Positions 1-9,571 of a DNA stretch of 54,911 nucleotides are shown piece after piece. Under the pieces are notes generated by a model. It was not told the DNA's origin. It searched no databases and worked only from the letters and a program-made list of their open reading frames with translations. The stretch spans positions 1-54,911 of the forward strand of contig JAEUQF010000066.1 in assembly GCA_016789745.1 (NCBI GenBank), given 5' to 3'. The translations under genes and the position numbers were made by a program. This DNA is from Bryobacterales bacterium (GTDB lineage Bacteria > Acidobacteriota > Terriglobia > Bryobacterales > Bryobacteraceae). Position 1 is the first letter of the stretch. Each line of letters starts with the position of its first letter.

Positions 1-1808
1 TTGGCCCCTCCGAAGTACTTGGCGGCGAACACCTCGTTGACCACGGCGACCTTCGCCGACCCGAGCGTATCGCGATCATCTATCTCCCGACCGGCTAGAA
101 CTGCCGTTCCCATGGTCCGGAAATACCCTGGTCCTACACGATTGAAGAACGATTCTTTCCCGCTGGCGGCGGCAGTGGTGTTATCCGGCCCGACGTTGTT
201 GTTCCAGCCCGACCCGCTCAGCGGCACAATACTGACTTCCGCCGCTCCGGCCACCCCGGGAATGGCTGCCAGTTTCTCTTTCACATCGCGGAAGGTGGCG
301 AGCAACCGTTCGCGGTTATCCTGGGGCCCCTGGCGCCAGTCCACCGTCACGGCCAGCAACGCGTCGGAGGCAAAGCCCGCGTCGGTGTTGAGCAAACGCC
401 GCAGACTGCCCGAAAACAGGAGCGCCCCCACCAACAGGACCATGGAAAGCGCGATCTGCGTCGACACCAGTACCCGGCGCAAGGTGTTCCGGTCCCGGCC
501 CGACGTGCTGCCACGCCCGCCGGTCCGCATCGCCGAGGCCGGAGCTACCTGCGTGGCCCGCCACGCGGGCATTAACCCGAATAACAGGCAAGTGCCGAAC
601 GCCACCGCCGAGGTAAAGCCGAGCACCCGCCAATCCCAGCCCACATTTACAAACACCGGGTTGTTCACCGTACTCAGATAGCTCACCAGGGTGCGGCTCA
701 GCGCCTGGGCCAGCACCAGCCCCAGCAGCGCTCCTCCCGCCGCCAGCAGCAGGCTTTCGAGGAACAGTTGCCTTACCAGGCGCTGGCGGGAAGCCCCCAT
801 CGCTAGCCGCACCGCGACCTCGCGTTCGCGGACACTGGCCCGCGCCAGCAGCAGATTCGCCACGTTTGCACAGGCAATCAACAGAACCAGCCCGGTGGTT
901 GCCAGTAACAGCCAGAGCGGCTGTTCATACTGCCGCCGCAACTGGGATACGCCCGTCTCGCCCGCCGTGGCTTCGAGTTTGTTCTTTCGATACTGCTCCA
1001 CCGTTCCGGACTTGTACTCCTCCGGGATGGTGGCCTCCATCAGCCCAAGCGACAACGCTTCGAGGTGCGATTTCGCTTTCGCCACTGTCCAGCCCGGCTT
1101 CAGGCGTCCCATCGCCGACAGCCACCACGCATGACGGATGTCCTTGCGTCCCTTGCCGCGCGGATCCAGCGCTTTGTCTGCGCACAGCGGAATGGCTACA
1201 TCATAGCGGCGCCCCACTTCCACCCCGAAAAACGCCGGCGCCGTCACGCCTATAACCTCAAACGGCTTGCCTTCCAACGTGATCTTCCGGCCCAGCACGC
1301 CGGCATCGCCACCGTACTCGCGTTGCCAGAACGCCTCACTGATCACCGCGCCGTAGAAGCAATCGCCGCGATCGTCCTCGGGGGTCAGCAGCCGCCCGCG
1401 TTCGGCTCTCACGCCCAGGACGCGAAAGAAGTCGCCGTTGACGAACATCCCCTCGGCGTACCGAGCCTCGCCGCCCTCGGCCAGGTTGAATCGCGACGCA
1501 CTCCAGGCCGCCAGGCCGGAAAACGCCTGCTGCCGCTTGTTCAACTCTTCCCATTGGACGTGGGTCAACCGCGCGCTACGCGTCGAGAACCAGCCAGAGC
1601 GCCGCGAGCCCTGGGCGAAATCAATGTAGGCCAGTTCCGATGGACGCTCCACCGGCAGGGTCCGCAATCGTACGGCATCCACCAATTGAAAGATAGCCGA
1701 GTTGGCTCCGATGCCTAGTCCCAGCGACACCACCGCCACCGCCGCGAAACCCGGGCTGCTCTTCCACTGCCGCAGCCCATACCGTAAGTCCTGCCATAAG
1801 GAGTTCAC
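1..1808 (-). CDS. ADOP/MacB-like FtsX-type permease, partial (C-terminus off window)
   Basis: About 602 codons are open from a GTG start at 1808 to the window edge, so the C-terminal part is missing. The N-terminus VNSLWQDLRYGLRQ is the usual opening of the acidobacterial duplicated orphan permease family. A first transmembrane segment lies near residues 21-45, then a MacB-type periplasmic core with the WDEL-like motif region, then an FtsX block near residues 295-370 (LIACANVANLLLARA, followed by VREREVAVRLAMGA), and a second periplasmic core that runs off the end with VAVVNEVFAAKYFGG. Family members are usually around 800 residues with two cores and two FtsX blocks. They are thought to act in ABC-type efflux or envelope transport, but most have no adjacent ATPase gene, and none is visible here. 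It is divergent from the receptor gene at 2070. Confidence 0.88.
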   Translation of the reverse strand, partial: MNSLWQDLRYGLRQWKSSPGFAAVAVVSLGLGIGANSAIFQLVDAVRLRTLPVERPSELAYIDFAQGSRRSGWFSTRSARLTHVQWEELNKRQQAFSGLAAWSASRFNLAEGGEARYAEGMFVNGDFFRVLGVRAERGRLLTPEDDRGDCFYGAVISEAFWQREYGGDAGVLGRKITLEGKPFEVIGVTAPAFFGVEVGRRYDVAIPLCADKALDPRGKGRKDIRHAWWLSAMGRLKPGWTVAKAKSHLEALSLGLMEATIPEEYKSGTVEQYRKNKLEATAGETGVSQLRRQYEQPLWLLLATTGLVLLIACANVANLLLARASVREREVAVRLAMGASRQRLVRQLFLESLLLAAGGALLGLVLAQALSRTLVSYLSTVNNPVFVNVGWDWRVLGFTSAVAFGTCLLFGLMPAWRATQVAPASAMRTGGRGSTSGRDRNTLRRVLVSTQIALSMVLLVGALLFSGSLRRLLNTDAGFASDALLAVTVDWRQGPQDNRERLLATFRDVKEKLAAIPGVAGAAEVSIVPLSGSGWNNNVGPDNTTAAASGKESFFNRVGPGYFRTMGTAVLAGREIDDRDTLGSAKVAVVNEVFAAKYFGGA

Positions 1809-2006
1809 GCTGCTTATACGCGGGTAGCCTGCCGCGGTTCGCTTCCGTTTGGGGGGCACGAACAAAATTCACAATTGGATTGACTGGGTATTACTGGTTT
1901 CCGCGCCTACCCTAAACATGGAAGTGCCGGGCCGGCATGTCCTCCGCTATCCTAATGCAGCCGGCCTGGGCTTCCCCCCACGTCAGCGCAGTGCCATCTT
2001 CGCCCA

Positions 2007-2035
2007 CTGACACCAAGTGTGCAACGTGCTACTCT
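2007..2035 (+). promoter_or_regulatory. Possible sigma70-type promoter for the receptor gene at 2070
   Basis: CTGACA at 2007-2012 matches the -35 consensus at five of six bases. A 17-base spacer follows, then TACTCT at 2030-2035, a weak -10 (three of six). It lies 35 bases before the chosen ATG at 2070, in the 261-base divergent gap between the permease and receptor genes. Nothing else recognisable is seen in that gap. Confidence 0.3.
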
Positions 2036-2069
2036 ATCCAAAACTCCGTTGTTAGTTGAGGTTCGTCTC

Positions 2070-5000
2070 ATGATACGTTTCGCAGTTGCTCTCGTCCTGG
2101 CATGCCAGGTCGCAGCGTTTGCGCAGGAAGTCCGCGCCAGTTTGTCGGGTATTGTCACCGACAAATCCGCTGCTCCTGTTGCGGGAGCTGAGATCACGGT
2201 TTCCAATGTTGGAACCAATGCCGCCGTCCGCGTGGAATCGAACGCGACCGGAAACTACGTTTTCCCCATTCTTTCGCCGGGGCGCTATACGCTCACGGTA
2301 CAACTCCAGGGCTTCCGGAAATTCGTCCGGGAGAACATCGTTTTGCAGGCGCAGGATCGCGCCCGCGTTGACGTAGAACTCGAGGTCGGTGACCTCACGC
2401 AGTCCGTGACGGTCTCGGATTCGGTGTCGCTGCTGCAGACCGAATCGGCGTCGCGCTCGCAGGTTATCGCGAATGAACTTATCCAGAACGTGCCCACGCA
2501 GGGCCGCAACCCCTTCCAGCTTGCCTGGTCAGCGGCGGGCGTGATCAAGACCGGCGACTGGCGCTACCTCCGCTCCTTCGATATCGCCGGCACAACCGGC
2601 ATCTCCGTCAATGGCGGCCGAAACCGCGAGAACGAAGTGCTGCTCGACGGCATTTCAAACGTCCGTGGTGATCGCACGGTAATTCACGTACCCACCATGG
2701 AAACGGTGCAGGAATTCAAGGTCCTCACCAACACCTACGACGCCCAGTACGGACGCACCGGCGGCGGCATCATCTCCATCGTCACCAAGGGCGGCTCCAA
2801 CCAGTTCCATGGCAATGCGTTTGAGTACTTCCAGTCCGAGGAACTGAACGCCAACCAGAGCGAATTGAATCGCGCCGGCACGAAGAAGCCGCCGATGAAC
2901 ATTAATACGTTTGGGATTCAGGGCAGCGGCCCGGTGATCATTCCCAAAGTCTTCAACGGCAAGAACAAGCTGTTCTGGATGGTTAGCTACGAAGGGATGC
3001 GCCAGCGCTCGGCTGACCCCGGCGTGCTCACGGTGCCGCTCGCCGAATGGCGTCAGGGCGACTTTGGTACGCTGCGCAATGCGCAGGGCAATCCCGTCCT
3101 GATCTACGACCCGCTCACTACCGATGCGGCAGGCAACCGCCAGGCCTTCGCGGGCAATCGCATCCCGACCAACCGCATGGATCCAGTGGCGCTGAATGTA
3201 CTGAAGTATTACATCAACCCGACCTCGCCCGGCGAAGGTCCGGCGCTGGTGAATAACTACGTGTATCCGTCGCGCTGGGTGGCCAACATGGACCAGTGGG
3301 CCGGCCGCATGGATTACATCCTGAATTCGAAGAACTCGTTCTATTTCCGTTACGGCCAGAATCCCTTCCAGGAATACCGCGGCCTGGTGTGGCCGGAACA
3401 GAGCGTCGCCGAATCTTCGGGCAACACGCCGCTCAACCGCAACGGGCGCAACTGGACGTTTGACTGGACCTCCACGTTGAACCCTACTATGACCTTCAAC
3501 CTCCGCGCCGGCCTGGCGCGTTGGGAAGAGGCCGGCGGCAATGGCTACGGCACGGGCTTCGATCCGCGCCAGCTGGGCTTCTCCAGCAATCTGGTCAGCC
3601 AGTTTTCGCGCCTGCAGTTCCCAGGTTTCGGTCTCGGCCAGTATGCCCAGATCGGCAATGGCCGCGGCCTCTCGCCCGGTACCAACGACACCTACACCAT
3701 CCAGCCGAACCTTTCGATGGTGCGCGGCCGTCACTTCATCAAGACCGGTATCGAAGCCCGCGAGTATCGCGACAACCGCGCCAACCCCGGTAATTCGAGC
3801 GGCTTCTATACCTTCGGCCGCAACTGGACGCAGGCACGCGCCAACACCGCCGATGCGGTGTCGGGCAACGAACTGGCTTCCTTCCTGCTGGGCATCCCTA
3901 CCAACGCCTCGGTGGACCGCAACATCGACACCGCGTTTTCCAATCGCTACTACGCGGTCTTCTTCCAGGACGACTGGAAGATCACCAACCGCCTTACGCT
4001 GAACCTCGGCTTCCGTTGGGACTATGAAACGGCTCTGGTCGAGCGCTATGACCGCATGCTGCGCGGCTTCGACTTCAACGTCAACTCGCCCGTGCAGGCG
4101 GCCGGCCTGAACCTGAAGGGCGGCGTGTTGTTCGCCAACCAGGGTGGCTCGGACCGCACGGCCTTCAACCCGGATCGCAACAACTTCCAGCCGCGTTTCG
4201 GTCTGGCCTACCAGTTGACGCCCAAGTGGGTGGTCCGCGGCGGCTACGGCCTGTCGTACCTGGGCCAGAACGAGTCCGGCGCCACGCAGGGCTTCAGCCG
4301 CTCCTCGGCGGCCGTCATCTCCACCGATGGCAACCTGCGGCCTTCGGTCGGGCTGGCTAACGCCTTCGCGCTGCTGCCGGGCGGCAACCTGCTTTCCCCG
4401 GTCGGCAACTCGCTCGGTTTGTCGAGCTTCCTGGGTGAAGGTATCAACATCAACTACCTGGACCGCAACATGCCGTCCTCGCACCAGTACTCGATCGATA
4501 TCCAGCGCGAACTGCCCTGGGACATGCTGTTCGAGGCCGGCTATGTCGGCAACCGCTCCCGCGCGCTTCCGGTCAACACCAACATCAATGTGCTGCCGGC
4601 CAGCGAATTGGGTAAGCGCACCGCCACCGGCGCCATCGACACCGCCTACTACACGACGCAGGTGCCGAACCCGATGCGCGGGCTGATCCCGAACAACGCC
4701 GCCAAGAACAACGCCAACATCGCCCGCCAGGAACTGCTGCTGCCGTTCCCGCAGTACGGCGCCTTCAACTACAACAACCTGCCCATCGGCACCCAGCGTT
4801 ATGACGGCATCCAACTGAAGTTCACTAAGCGCTACTCCCGTGGCCTGGTTATGAACGCCAGCTATTCCTGGAACCGCGTGCGTGAGCAGGTTTCGCTGCT
4901 GCGTGCCCAGGATTACCTCGCTTCCGATCCGCTCTCCACTCCGCTCGAAACGCGCTCCGGCCAGCAGATCGACATCCCCTACAAGTTCGCCGTCGCGGGC

Positions 5001-5522
5001 GTGTGGGATCTGCCGGTCGGCAAGGGCCAGCACTTCGGCAACGCCATGCACCCAGTTGCCAACGCGATCTTCGGCGGCTGGCAGATGAACTTCAACATTG
5101 CCTACCAGGCTGGCTGGGCCGCCGACTACCCGAACGCCAAGCAGGCACAGGCCGGCTCGGCCGACCTCGGCGGCGATCGTACCTTTGAACGCTACTTCAA
5201 CACGTCGCTCTGGAACGACAGCAATGGCCGCCGTGTCCCGGCGATCACCGCCTTCGAACTGCGCGACTTCCCGACTCGTTTCATGGACGTGCGCGTCCCC
5301 GGCTACCGCAACTGGGATGCGTCGCTTGCCAAGTTCTTCCCCATCCACGAGCAGATCAAACTCCAGTTCCGCTTCGAGATGGTGAACGCCATGAACCGCC
5401 CCTGGTTCTCGAACCTCGCCTCCGGCGCGCTCGATGTGACCAACGCCAACTTCGGCCGCCTCGATCCGGTGCAGCGCAACCTGCCCCGCTTCATCAAGCT
5501 GGCCCTGAACCTGTCCTGGTAA
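2070..5522 (+). CDS. TonB-dependent receptor-like protein with carboxypeptidase-regulatory-like N-terminal domain (Oar-like)
   Basis: The protein has 1150 residues from the ATG at 2070. An earlier in-frame ATG at 2019 would put extra residues before the signal peptide, so 2070 is preferred; TGAGG lies 9 bases upstream. Residues 1-18 are a signal peptide ending in AFA-Q. Residues 20-105 form a CarboxypepD_reg-like beta-sandwich (SLSGIVTDKSAAPVAGAEI, then GNYVFPILSPGRYTL). A plug-like domain follows (ISVNGGRNRENEVLLDGIS; YDAQYGRTGGGIISIVTKGG), then a long outer-membrane barrel with many aromatic girdle residues, ending in LALNLSW with a terminal aromatic. This architecture is abundant in Acidobacteria and is expected to import or handle large substrates at the outer membrane. 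The substrate cannot be read from sequence. The gene stands alone and is followed by a strong terminator. Confidence 0.9.
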   Translation: MIRFAVALVLACQVAAFAQEVRASLSGIVTDKSAAPVAGAEITVSNVGTNAAVRVESNATGNYVFPILSPGRYTLTVQLQGFRKFVRENIVLQAQDRARVDVELEVGDLTQSVTVSDSVSLLQTESASRSQVIANELIQNVPTQGRNPFQLAWSAAGVIKTGDWRYLRSFDIAGTTGISVNGGRNRENEVLLDGISNVRGDRTVIHVPTMETVQEFKVLTNTYDAQYGRTGGGIISIVTKGGSNQFHGNAFEYFQSEELNANQSELNRAGTKKPPMNINTFGIQGSGPVIIPKVFNGKNKLFWMVSYEGMRQRSADPGVLTVPLAEWRQGDFGTLRNAQGNPVLIYDPLTTDAAGNRQAFAGNRIPTNRMDPVALNVLKYYINPTSPGEGPALVNNYVYPSRWVANMDQWAGRMDYILNSKNSFYFRYGQNPFQEYRGLVWPEQSVAESSGNTPLNRNGRNWTFDWTSTLNPTMTFNLRAGLARWEEAGGNGYGTGFDPRQLGFSSNLVSQFSRLQFPGFGLGQYAQIGNGRGLSPGTNDTYTIQPNLSMVRGRHFIKTGIEAREYRDNRANPGNSSGFYTFGRNWTQARANTADAVSGNELASFLLGIPTNASVDRNIDTAFSNRYYAVFFQDDWKITNRLTLNLGFRWDYETALVERYDRMLRGFDFNVNSPVQAAGLNLKGGVLFANQGGSDRTAFNPDRNNFQPRFGLAYQLTPKWVVRGGYGLSYLGQNESGATQGFSRSSAAVISTDGNLRPSVGLANAFALLPGGNLLSPVGNSLGLSSFLGEGININYLDRNMPSSHQYSIDIQRELPWDMLFEAGYVGNRSRALPVNTNINVLPASELGKRTATGAIDTAYYTTQVPNPMRGLIPNNAAKNNANIARQELLLPFPQYGAFNYNNLPIGTQRYDGIQLKFTKRYSRGLVMNASYSWNRVREQVSLLRAQDYLASDPLSTPLETRSGQQIDIPYKFAVAGVWDLPVGKGQHFGNAMHPVANAIFGGWQMNFNIAYQAGWAADYPNAKQAQAGSADLGGDRTFERYFNTSLWNDSNGRRVPAITAFELRDFPTRFMDVRVPGYRNWDASLAKFFPIHEQIKLQFRFEMVNAMNRPWFSNLASGALDVTNANFGRLDPVQRNLPRFIKLALNLSW

Positions 5523-5547
5523 CACCGGGTAGTTAGTTAGAAAAGCG

Positions 5548-5590
5548 AAAGGCGCTGGCCTTGGGCTACGGCCCGCGGTCAGCGCCTTTT
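5548..5590 (+). terminator. Rho-independent terminator after the first receptor gene
   Basis: AAAGGCGCTG at 5548-5557 pairs perfectly with CAGCGCCTTT at 5580-5589, and the stem ends in a run of T followed by GTGTTTT. It starts 26 bases after the stop codon of the receptor gene at 5522, the right place and orientation to end that transcript. Confidence 0.82.
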
Positions 5591-5832
5591 GTGTTTTCCT
5601 GGATCCTCAGATCTGGGACGTCTCAAAGACGATTTCTTCGTGAGGACGCTGCCGGCCCCTCGGGCAGCACCTTTTCCCGCCCACGGGCGCCCCTGGTCTC
5701 GCTCAGCCTCACCGTCATCCGTTCCCGCTCTCGCCGGCCGGATTCGGCCTGGCAGACCGGCTCGGTCCACTTCAGCCCGCCATCGCTGCTGCGCGACGGC
5801 AAAGTGGGTGTCCCGGATGCCGTCGCAATCCA

Positions 5833-6103
5833 GCCGCGCTTCTGCGGAGGCTGGTCACTCTCGCGGCCGACGAGCGGCGGGAAGGAGTGGTCCAACTCCT
5901 GATGCTATCGGGATTGAGGGGATTGGCGTCCGTTGTCCAGACGGAGGTGAAACGGATGCTTTCTGCCGCACCTGCTTGGCAAGAAGTCCGGCGAGATCCC
6001 TGCCCAGACAAGCAGACGAATCGCTCAGGAAGGCTTGGCCGAACTCGAGATCTGGTCCGGCAAGACGCTGGACGCCTCCGATCTCCACGGCGTGTTCCAC
6101 TGA
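5833..6103 (+). pseudogene. Remnant of an Rpn/PD-(D/E)XK-type protein with DUF4351 C-terminus
   Basis: Two adjacent reading frames look like parts of one protein. Frame 1 (5833-5958) reads ALLRRLVTLAADERREG, then VVQLLMLSGLRGLASVVQTE, resembling the C-terminal helices of the Rpn/transposase-like nuclease family. Frame 2 (5960-6103) reads LPHLLGKKSGEIPAQTS, then ELEIWSGKTLDASDLHGVF and a stop, which fits the end of a DUF4351 domain (LLxxxFGxLP...LExWxxxxLDAxSLxxLF). The frames differ by one base near 5957, and family members normally have tens of residues between the two parts, so there has been a deletion as well as a frame change. No N-terminal nuclease domain or start is visible. The family match is by eye only. 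Confidence 0.5.
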
Positions 6104-6110
6104 ACAGGCA

Positions 6111-6135
6111 GGGCGAGTGGCATGGCCACCCGCCC
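6111..6135 (-). terminator. Strong hairpin at the 3' end of the second receptor gene
   Basis: GGGCGAGTGGC, loop ATG, GCCACCCGCCC forms an 11-pair stem with one G-U pair. It begins 16 bases past the stop codon of the minus-strand receptor gene. No clear T-run follows on the minus strand, so it may be a factor-assisted or bidirectional terminator, or an mRNA-stabilising hairpin. Confidence 0.45.
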
Positions 6136-6151
6136 TAACGGCAAACAGCAT

Positions 6152-9100
6152 TTAGAACGTATACTTCAAACCAAACTGCACCACGCGCGCGTCATTGCTG
6201 GCGCCCGCACCCTGGCTGGTGCTGGTGACACGGCCAAAGTTCACCGCATCCAGAATGTTCAACCCCGGAGCGCCCAGGTTCACGTGGTTCATCGCATTGA
6301 ACATCTCCACGCGCAACTGGATCTGGTGCGATTCATGGAAGCGGAAGTTCTTCGTCGCCGAAGCATCCACCTGCACCAGGCCCGGCAGGTGAATCGGATG
6401 CCGCTGCGCCGTACCAAAGCTCCCGTTCACCGGCTGTGCAAATGCCGCCGTGTTGAACCAGCGCGTCCGCGTCCGCTGATCACGCGGCAGCATCGGGTCC
6501 TGGCCGGGTACCACGTCCAGACGCGAAATCACACCTGTCCCGGTAGTATCGCGCCCGCCCGACAGAGACGCCGCAAAGCCGGTCTGGGCCGTGATGATCG
6601 TGCCCAACTGCCAGCCGCCCAACAACGCCTTCACCGCACGGCTTGGCGAGGAGTTGAACAGCGGTACGTCATAGATGGCTGCCGTCGACAGCCGGTGCCG
6701 GATGTCGAACACCGAGTCCGCCCGTTCCGAAGCGAGGTTGAAGTAATCCTGGATCGCCGCCAGGTACGCCCCACCGCCGACACTCGAAATGTCGCCGTTC
6801 GACAGACTGTGCGACCACGTGTAAGCTCCCAGAATCGAGAAGCCCCTCGACACGCGCCGCTCCGCCTTCATTTGCAGGCCGTGATACGTCGAGTTGCCGA
6901 TCGACTTCACCACGCTGATGCGATCGAAGCCCTGGAACGGGCGCCGCGCTGTCACCGACGTGGTCACCTGCGTCGGGTTCACCACCTGGATGGGACGGTT
7001 GCCGTCATAGCCCACCGTCAGGTTCGTGCCCTTCGACCCGACATAGCCGATATCGAAGTAGATGCTCCCCGGCAGCCGCTTCTGCGTCGTCAGGTTCCAC
7101 TGCTGCGTGTAGCTGGTGCGCAGATTCGGATCAAGCGCGCCCGACCCGAACGTGCCTGCCCGCGTGGTGCCTTGCGTCTGGAACGCCGTCGCCACCGGAA
7201 TCGGATTCGCCGCATTGCCGGTGAAGGCGAACGTGCGTACGATGGGCGGGTTCAGCGTCAGCGTCGTCCACGAGTTCGTGATCTCCGGCGTGAAGTAGAT
7301 ACCGTAGCCGCCGCGCACTACCATGTCCGCCTTCGGCACCGCATAGGCAAATCCGAAGCGCGGGCCAAAGTCGTTGCGGTCCGGATAGACCAGCGAAGCC
7401 GGCCGGTCCGAAGTGTCGGCGATGTCCGGGAAGCCATGGAAAGTCTGCCGCACCGGCACGAAGCCGTTCAGGTCGAAGTTGGTGGCCTTGCCGCGCTGTA
7501 CCGGCGGCGCGAAGTATTCATAACGCAGGCCGAAGTTGAGGGTCAGGTTTGAGCGTACCTTCCAATCGTCCTGGAAGTAGTAAGCCTGCCACTGGTTGTT
7601 CATGCGCGTCGCGAAAGGCTCCACGCTGACTTCGGCGTTCGTCGCCAGCCCCAGCAGGAACTCGGCGAACTGATGGTCCCGGGTGACGGGAGCACTGCCG
7701 CTGGTCACTACGCCCTGGAAGCCAAACGAGCCGCGCGGGTTCACCGCTTCGTCGAACGTCCAGTTGCGGCGCGCGAAGATCATGCCCGCCTTCAGCGAGT
7801 GTGCCCCCCGCCGCCAGGTCAGGTTATCGGCCACCTGCCACAGTTGGTTCAACCGGTCACGAGGGCCGATGCCGCGCACCGCCGGCAGCGAGTAGCCGGC
7901 GCTGAACGTCGGCGGACCAAAGTCGCGCGGCCGCGTCGCCACGCCCGCCACGCCAATCAGGTTGCCGATGTCCAGGTCCGGGCGGTCCGTCGTCCCAAAG
8001 AACTCATGTTCAAAGAAGCGATGCCAGCCCAGGCGCACCTCGTTCACGATGCTTTCGTTGAACACATGCACTTCGGTCAGGCTGGCGTTCTGCCCGCGCG
8101 CCGCGTTGCCGCGCGTGTCGAAACTGAAGGTGGGCACGGTATCGTCGGACTGCTTGTTGAAAATATAGCTACCGTAGAGGTTGTCCTTGGGACCAAACGA
8201 GTGGTCGATGCGCGTGACGAACTGGTCCTGCTTGATGGGCGCCGCCGCGCGCGGGCCGCGGAAGTTGATGCCCGGCTCGTTGGTGTTCGGCGCCGGCACA
8301 AAGCCACTGAGAAACCGCGAAGCATAAGGCTGTATGCGATTGGTGGGAATGCGATTGCCGGGGAAGGGCTGGCGGGTGGTGGGGTCAATGATGATGCCGC
8401 TGACGCCGGAGAAATCACCCTGCCGCAGCGCTTCCGGGGGAACCAGAGCCTGGCCGCCGAACGAGCCGGCAATCTGCCGCCCGCTCTCCCAGTTGAAGAA
8501 GAAGAACGTCCGGTCTTTGCCGTTATACAGCTTCGGAAGCAGCACCGGACCACCAAAGTTCGCCCCAAACTGATTGCGATTCAGACGCGGCGGCTTGGCA
8601 CCCGCTACACGCGGCTGGAACGCGTTCAACGCCGTGAAGCGATCATTACGGTTGAACTCCCAGGCCGTGCCGTGGAAGGTGTTGCTGCCGCTCTTGGTGG
8701 TCAGGTTCACCTGCCCGCCCGGCGCACCGCCGACTTCAGCCGAATAGGTGCTCGACTGGACCTTGAACTCGTTGATCGCGTCGATCGAGGGCGAGAAGCT
8801 GAAGCTGTAGCTGTCCAGATCCATCGCTTCGATGCCGTCGTAATAGAAGCGGTTCTGCGTGTCGCGTGCGCCGTTGGCCGACATGCCGACGTCCTGCCCT
8901 ACCGAGCCGCGCAGCCGCCGCACCGTGATCGACCCTGGCGTGCCGGGATTGACGCCGGGCGTCAACAGCGCCAACTGCACGAACGATCGGCCGTTCAACG
9001 GCAGTTCGACTACCTTCTGCGAGTCAATGACTGTGCCGACGGTCGCATCTTCGGTTTGCAGCAGCACGGCACCCGCGCTCACCTGCACCGACTCCGTGCT

Positions 9101-9436
9101 TTGCCCGACCGTCAGTTTCACATCCAGGCGAGCCACCTGGTCCACGCTGAGCGTGATCGCTTCCGTAGTGGCTTTCTGAAAGCCCGCCGCTTCTACCGTA
9201 ACCTTCCACGATCCTGGCGTCAGGAACGAGAAAGTGTAGTTGCCAGTGGCGTCCGTAGTGGCGTTACGTATCACGCCGGTTTGAGTATTGGTGATGGTTA
9301 CCGCGGCGTTCGGCACCGCGGCGCCGGACGGGTCAGTGACCGTGCCGACCGCCGTCGCCGAAATGGCTTGGGCAAACAGATTGTTAGTGAGTGAGAATGA
9401 TGCAAGAAGTGCGAACAGAGCGAGTCTGTGTAGCAT
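6152..9436 (-). CDS. TonB-dependent receptor-like protein with carboxypeptidase-regulatory-like N-terminal domain (Oar-like)
   Basis: The protein has 1094 residues from the ATG at 9436, chosen because AGGAGG sits 6 bases upstream and the signal peptide starts there (MLHRLALFALLASFSLTNN, cleavage after LFA). Residues 24-110 are the regulatory-like domain (TAVGTVTDPSGAAVPNAAV; GNYTFSFLTPGSWKV). The plug-like part follows with VVELPLNGRSFVQLALLTPG and a conserved FYYDGIEAMD stretch. The rest is barrel, ending in VQFGLKYTF with the terminal Phe typical of outer-membrane insertion. It is the last gene of a same-strand run whose upstream members are short and mostly secreted; the gap to the preceding stop (9572) is 135 bases. 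It is a paralogue of the receptor at 2070 but clearly divergent. Confidence 0.9.
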   Translation of the reverse strand: MLHRLALFALLASFSLTNNLFAQAISATAVGTVTDPSGAAVPNAAVTITNTQTGVIRNATTDATGNYTFSFLTPGSWKVTVEAAGFQKATTEAITLSVDQVARLDVKLTVGQSTESVQVSAGAVLLQTEDATVGTVIDSQKVVELPLNGRSFVQLALLTPGVNPGTPGSITVRRLRGSVGQDVGMSANGARDTQNRFYYDGIEAMDLDSYSFSFSPSIDAINEFKVQSSTYSAEVGGAPGGQVNLTTKSGSNTFHGTAWEFNRNDRFTALNAFQPRVAGAKPPRLNRNQFGANFGGPVLLPKLYNGKDRTFFFFNWESGRQIAGSFGGQALVPPEALRQGDFSGVSGIIIDPTTRQPFPGNRIPTNRIQPYASRFLSGFVPAPNTNEPGINFRGPRAAAPIKQDQFVTRIDHSFGPKDNLYGSYIFNKQSDDTVPTFSFDTRGNAARGQNASLTEVHVFNESIVNEVRLGWHRFFEHEFFGTTDRPDLDIGNLIGVAGVATRPRDFGPPTFSAGYSLPAVRGIGPRDRLNQLWQVADNLTWRRGAHSLKAGMIFARRNWTFDEAVNPRGSFGFQGVVTSGSAPVTRDHQFAEFLLGLATNAEVSVEPFATRMNNQWQAYYFQDDWKVRSNLTLNFGLRYEYFAPPVQRGKATNFDLNGFVPVRQTFHGFPDIADTSDRPASLVYPDRNDFGPRFGFAYAVPKADMVVRGGYGIYFTPEITNSWTTLTLNPPIVRTFAFTGNAANPIPVATAFQTQGTTRAGTFGSGALDPNLRTSYTQQWNLTTQKRLPGSIYFDIGYVGSKGTNLTVGYDGNRPIQVVNPTQVTTSVTARRPFQGFDRISVVKSIGNSTYHGLQMKAERRVSRGFSILGAYTWSHSLSNGDISSVGGGAYLAAIQDYFNLASERADSVFDIRHRLSTAAIYDVPLFNSSPSRAVKALLGGWQLGTIITAQTGFAASLSGGRDTTGTGVISRLDVVPGQDPMLPRDQRTRTRWFNTAAFAQPVNGSFGTAQRHPIHLPGLVQVDASATKNFRFHESHQIQLRVEMFNAMNHVNLGAPGLNILDAVNFGRVTSTSQGAGASNDARVVQFGLKYTF

Positions 9437-9442
9437 TCGAAG

Positions 9443-9448
9443 CCTCCT
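9443..9448 (-). promoter_or_regulatory. Ribosome binding site AGGAGG fixing the receptor start
   Basis: Plus-strand CCTCCT reads AGGAGG on the minus strand, 6 bases before the ATG at 9436. A start 27 codons further upstream is open but lacks such a site and would bury the signal peptide. Confidence 0.8.
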
Positions 9449-9571
9449 GAAGCTCAGGCATTGCTGCCCGGGGGAACCCGAATTGCAACTGGGCGGGTTG
9501 ATCGTTAGAGTATACAACCGCGGGGGTAGGGCTGGTGAGTAACGGTCAAGCGGCTGGACGAGCGGGCGGCG

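Noticed and set aside
1..681. Plus-strand frame at the left edge
   Set aside because: The opposite strand carries a continuous permease with clear membrane segments and FtsX motifs.
2655..5525. Very long open frame on the minus strand opposite the first receptor gene
   Set aside because: It is a GC-driven shadow with Val/Arg/Ala/Gly-rich text and no domain, whereas the plus frame has a signal peptide, plug and barrel.
5623..5895. Minus-strand text GWIATASGTP...SSDGGLKWTEPV that recalls a BNR/YCF48-type repeat
   Set aside because: Only one repeat-like segment, no start or further repeats, and part of it is opposite the Rpn/DUF4351 remnant, which fits better.
6122..9394. Long plus-strand frames opposite the second receptor gene
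   Set aside because: Arg/His-rich shadow text without motifs; the minus frame has a ribosome site, signal peptide and receptor domains.
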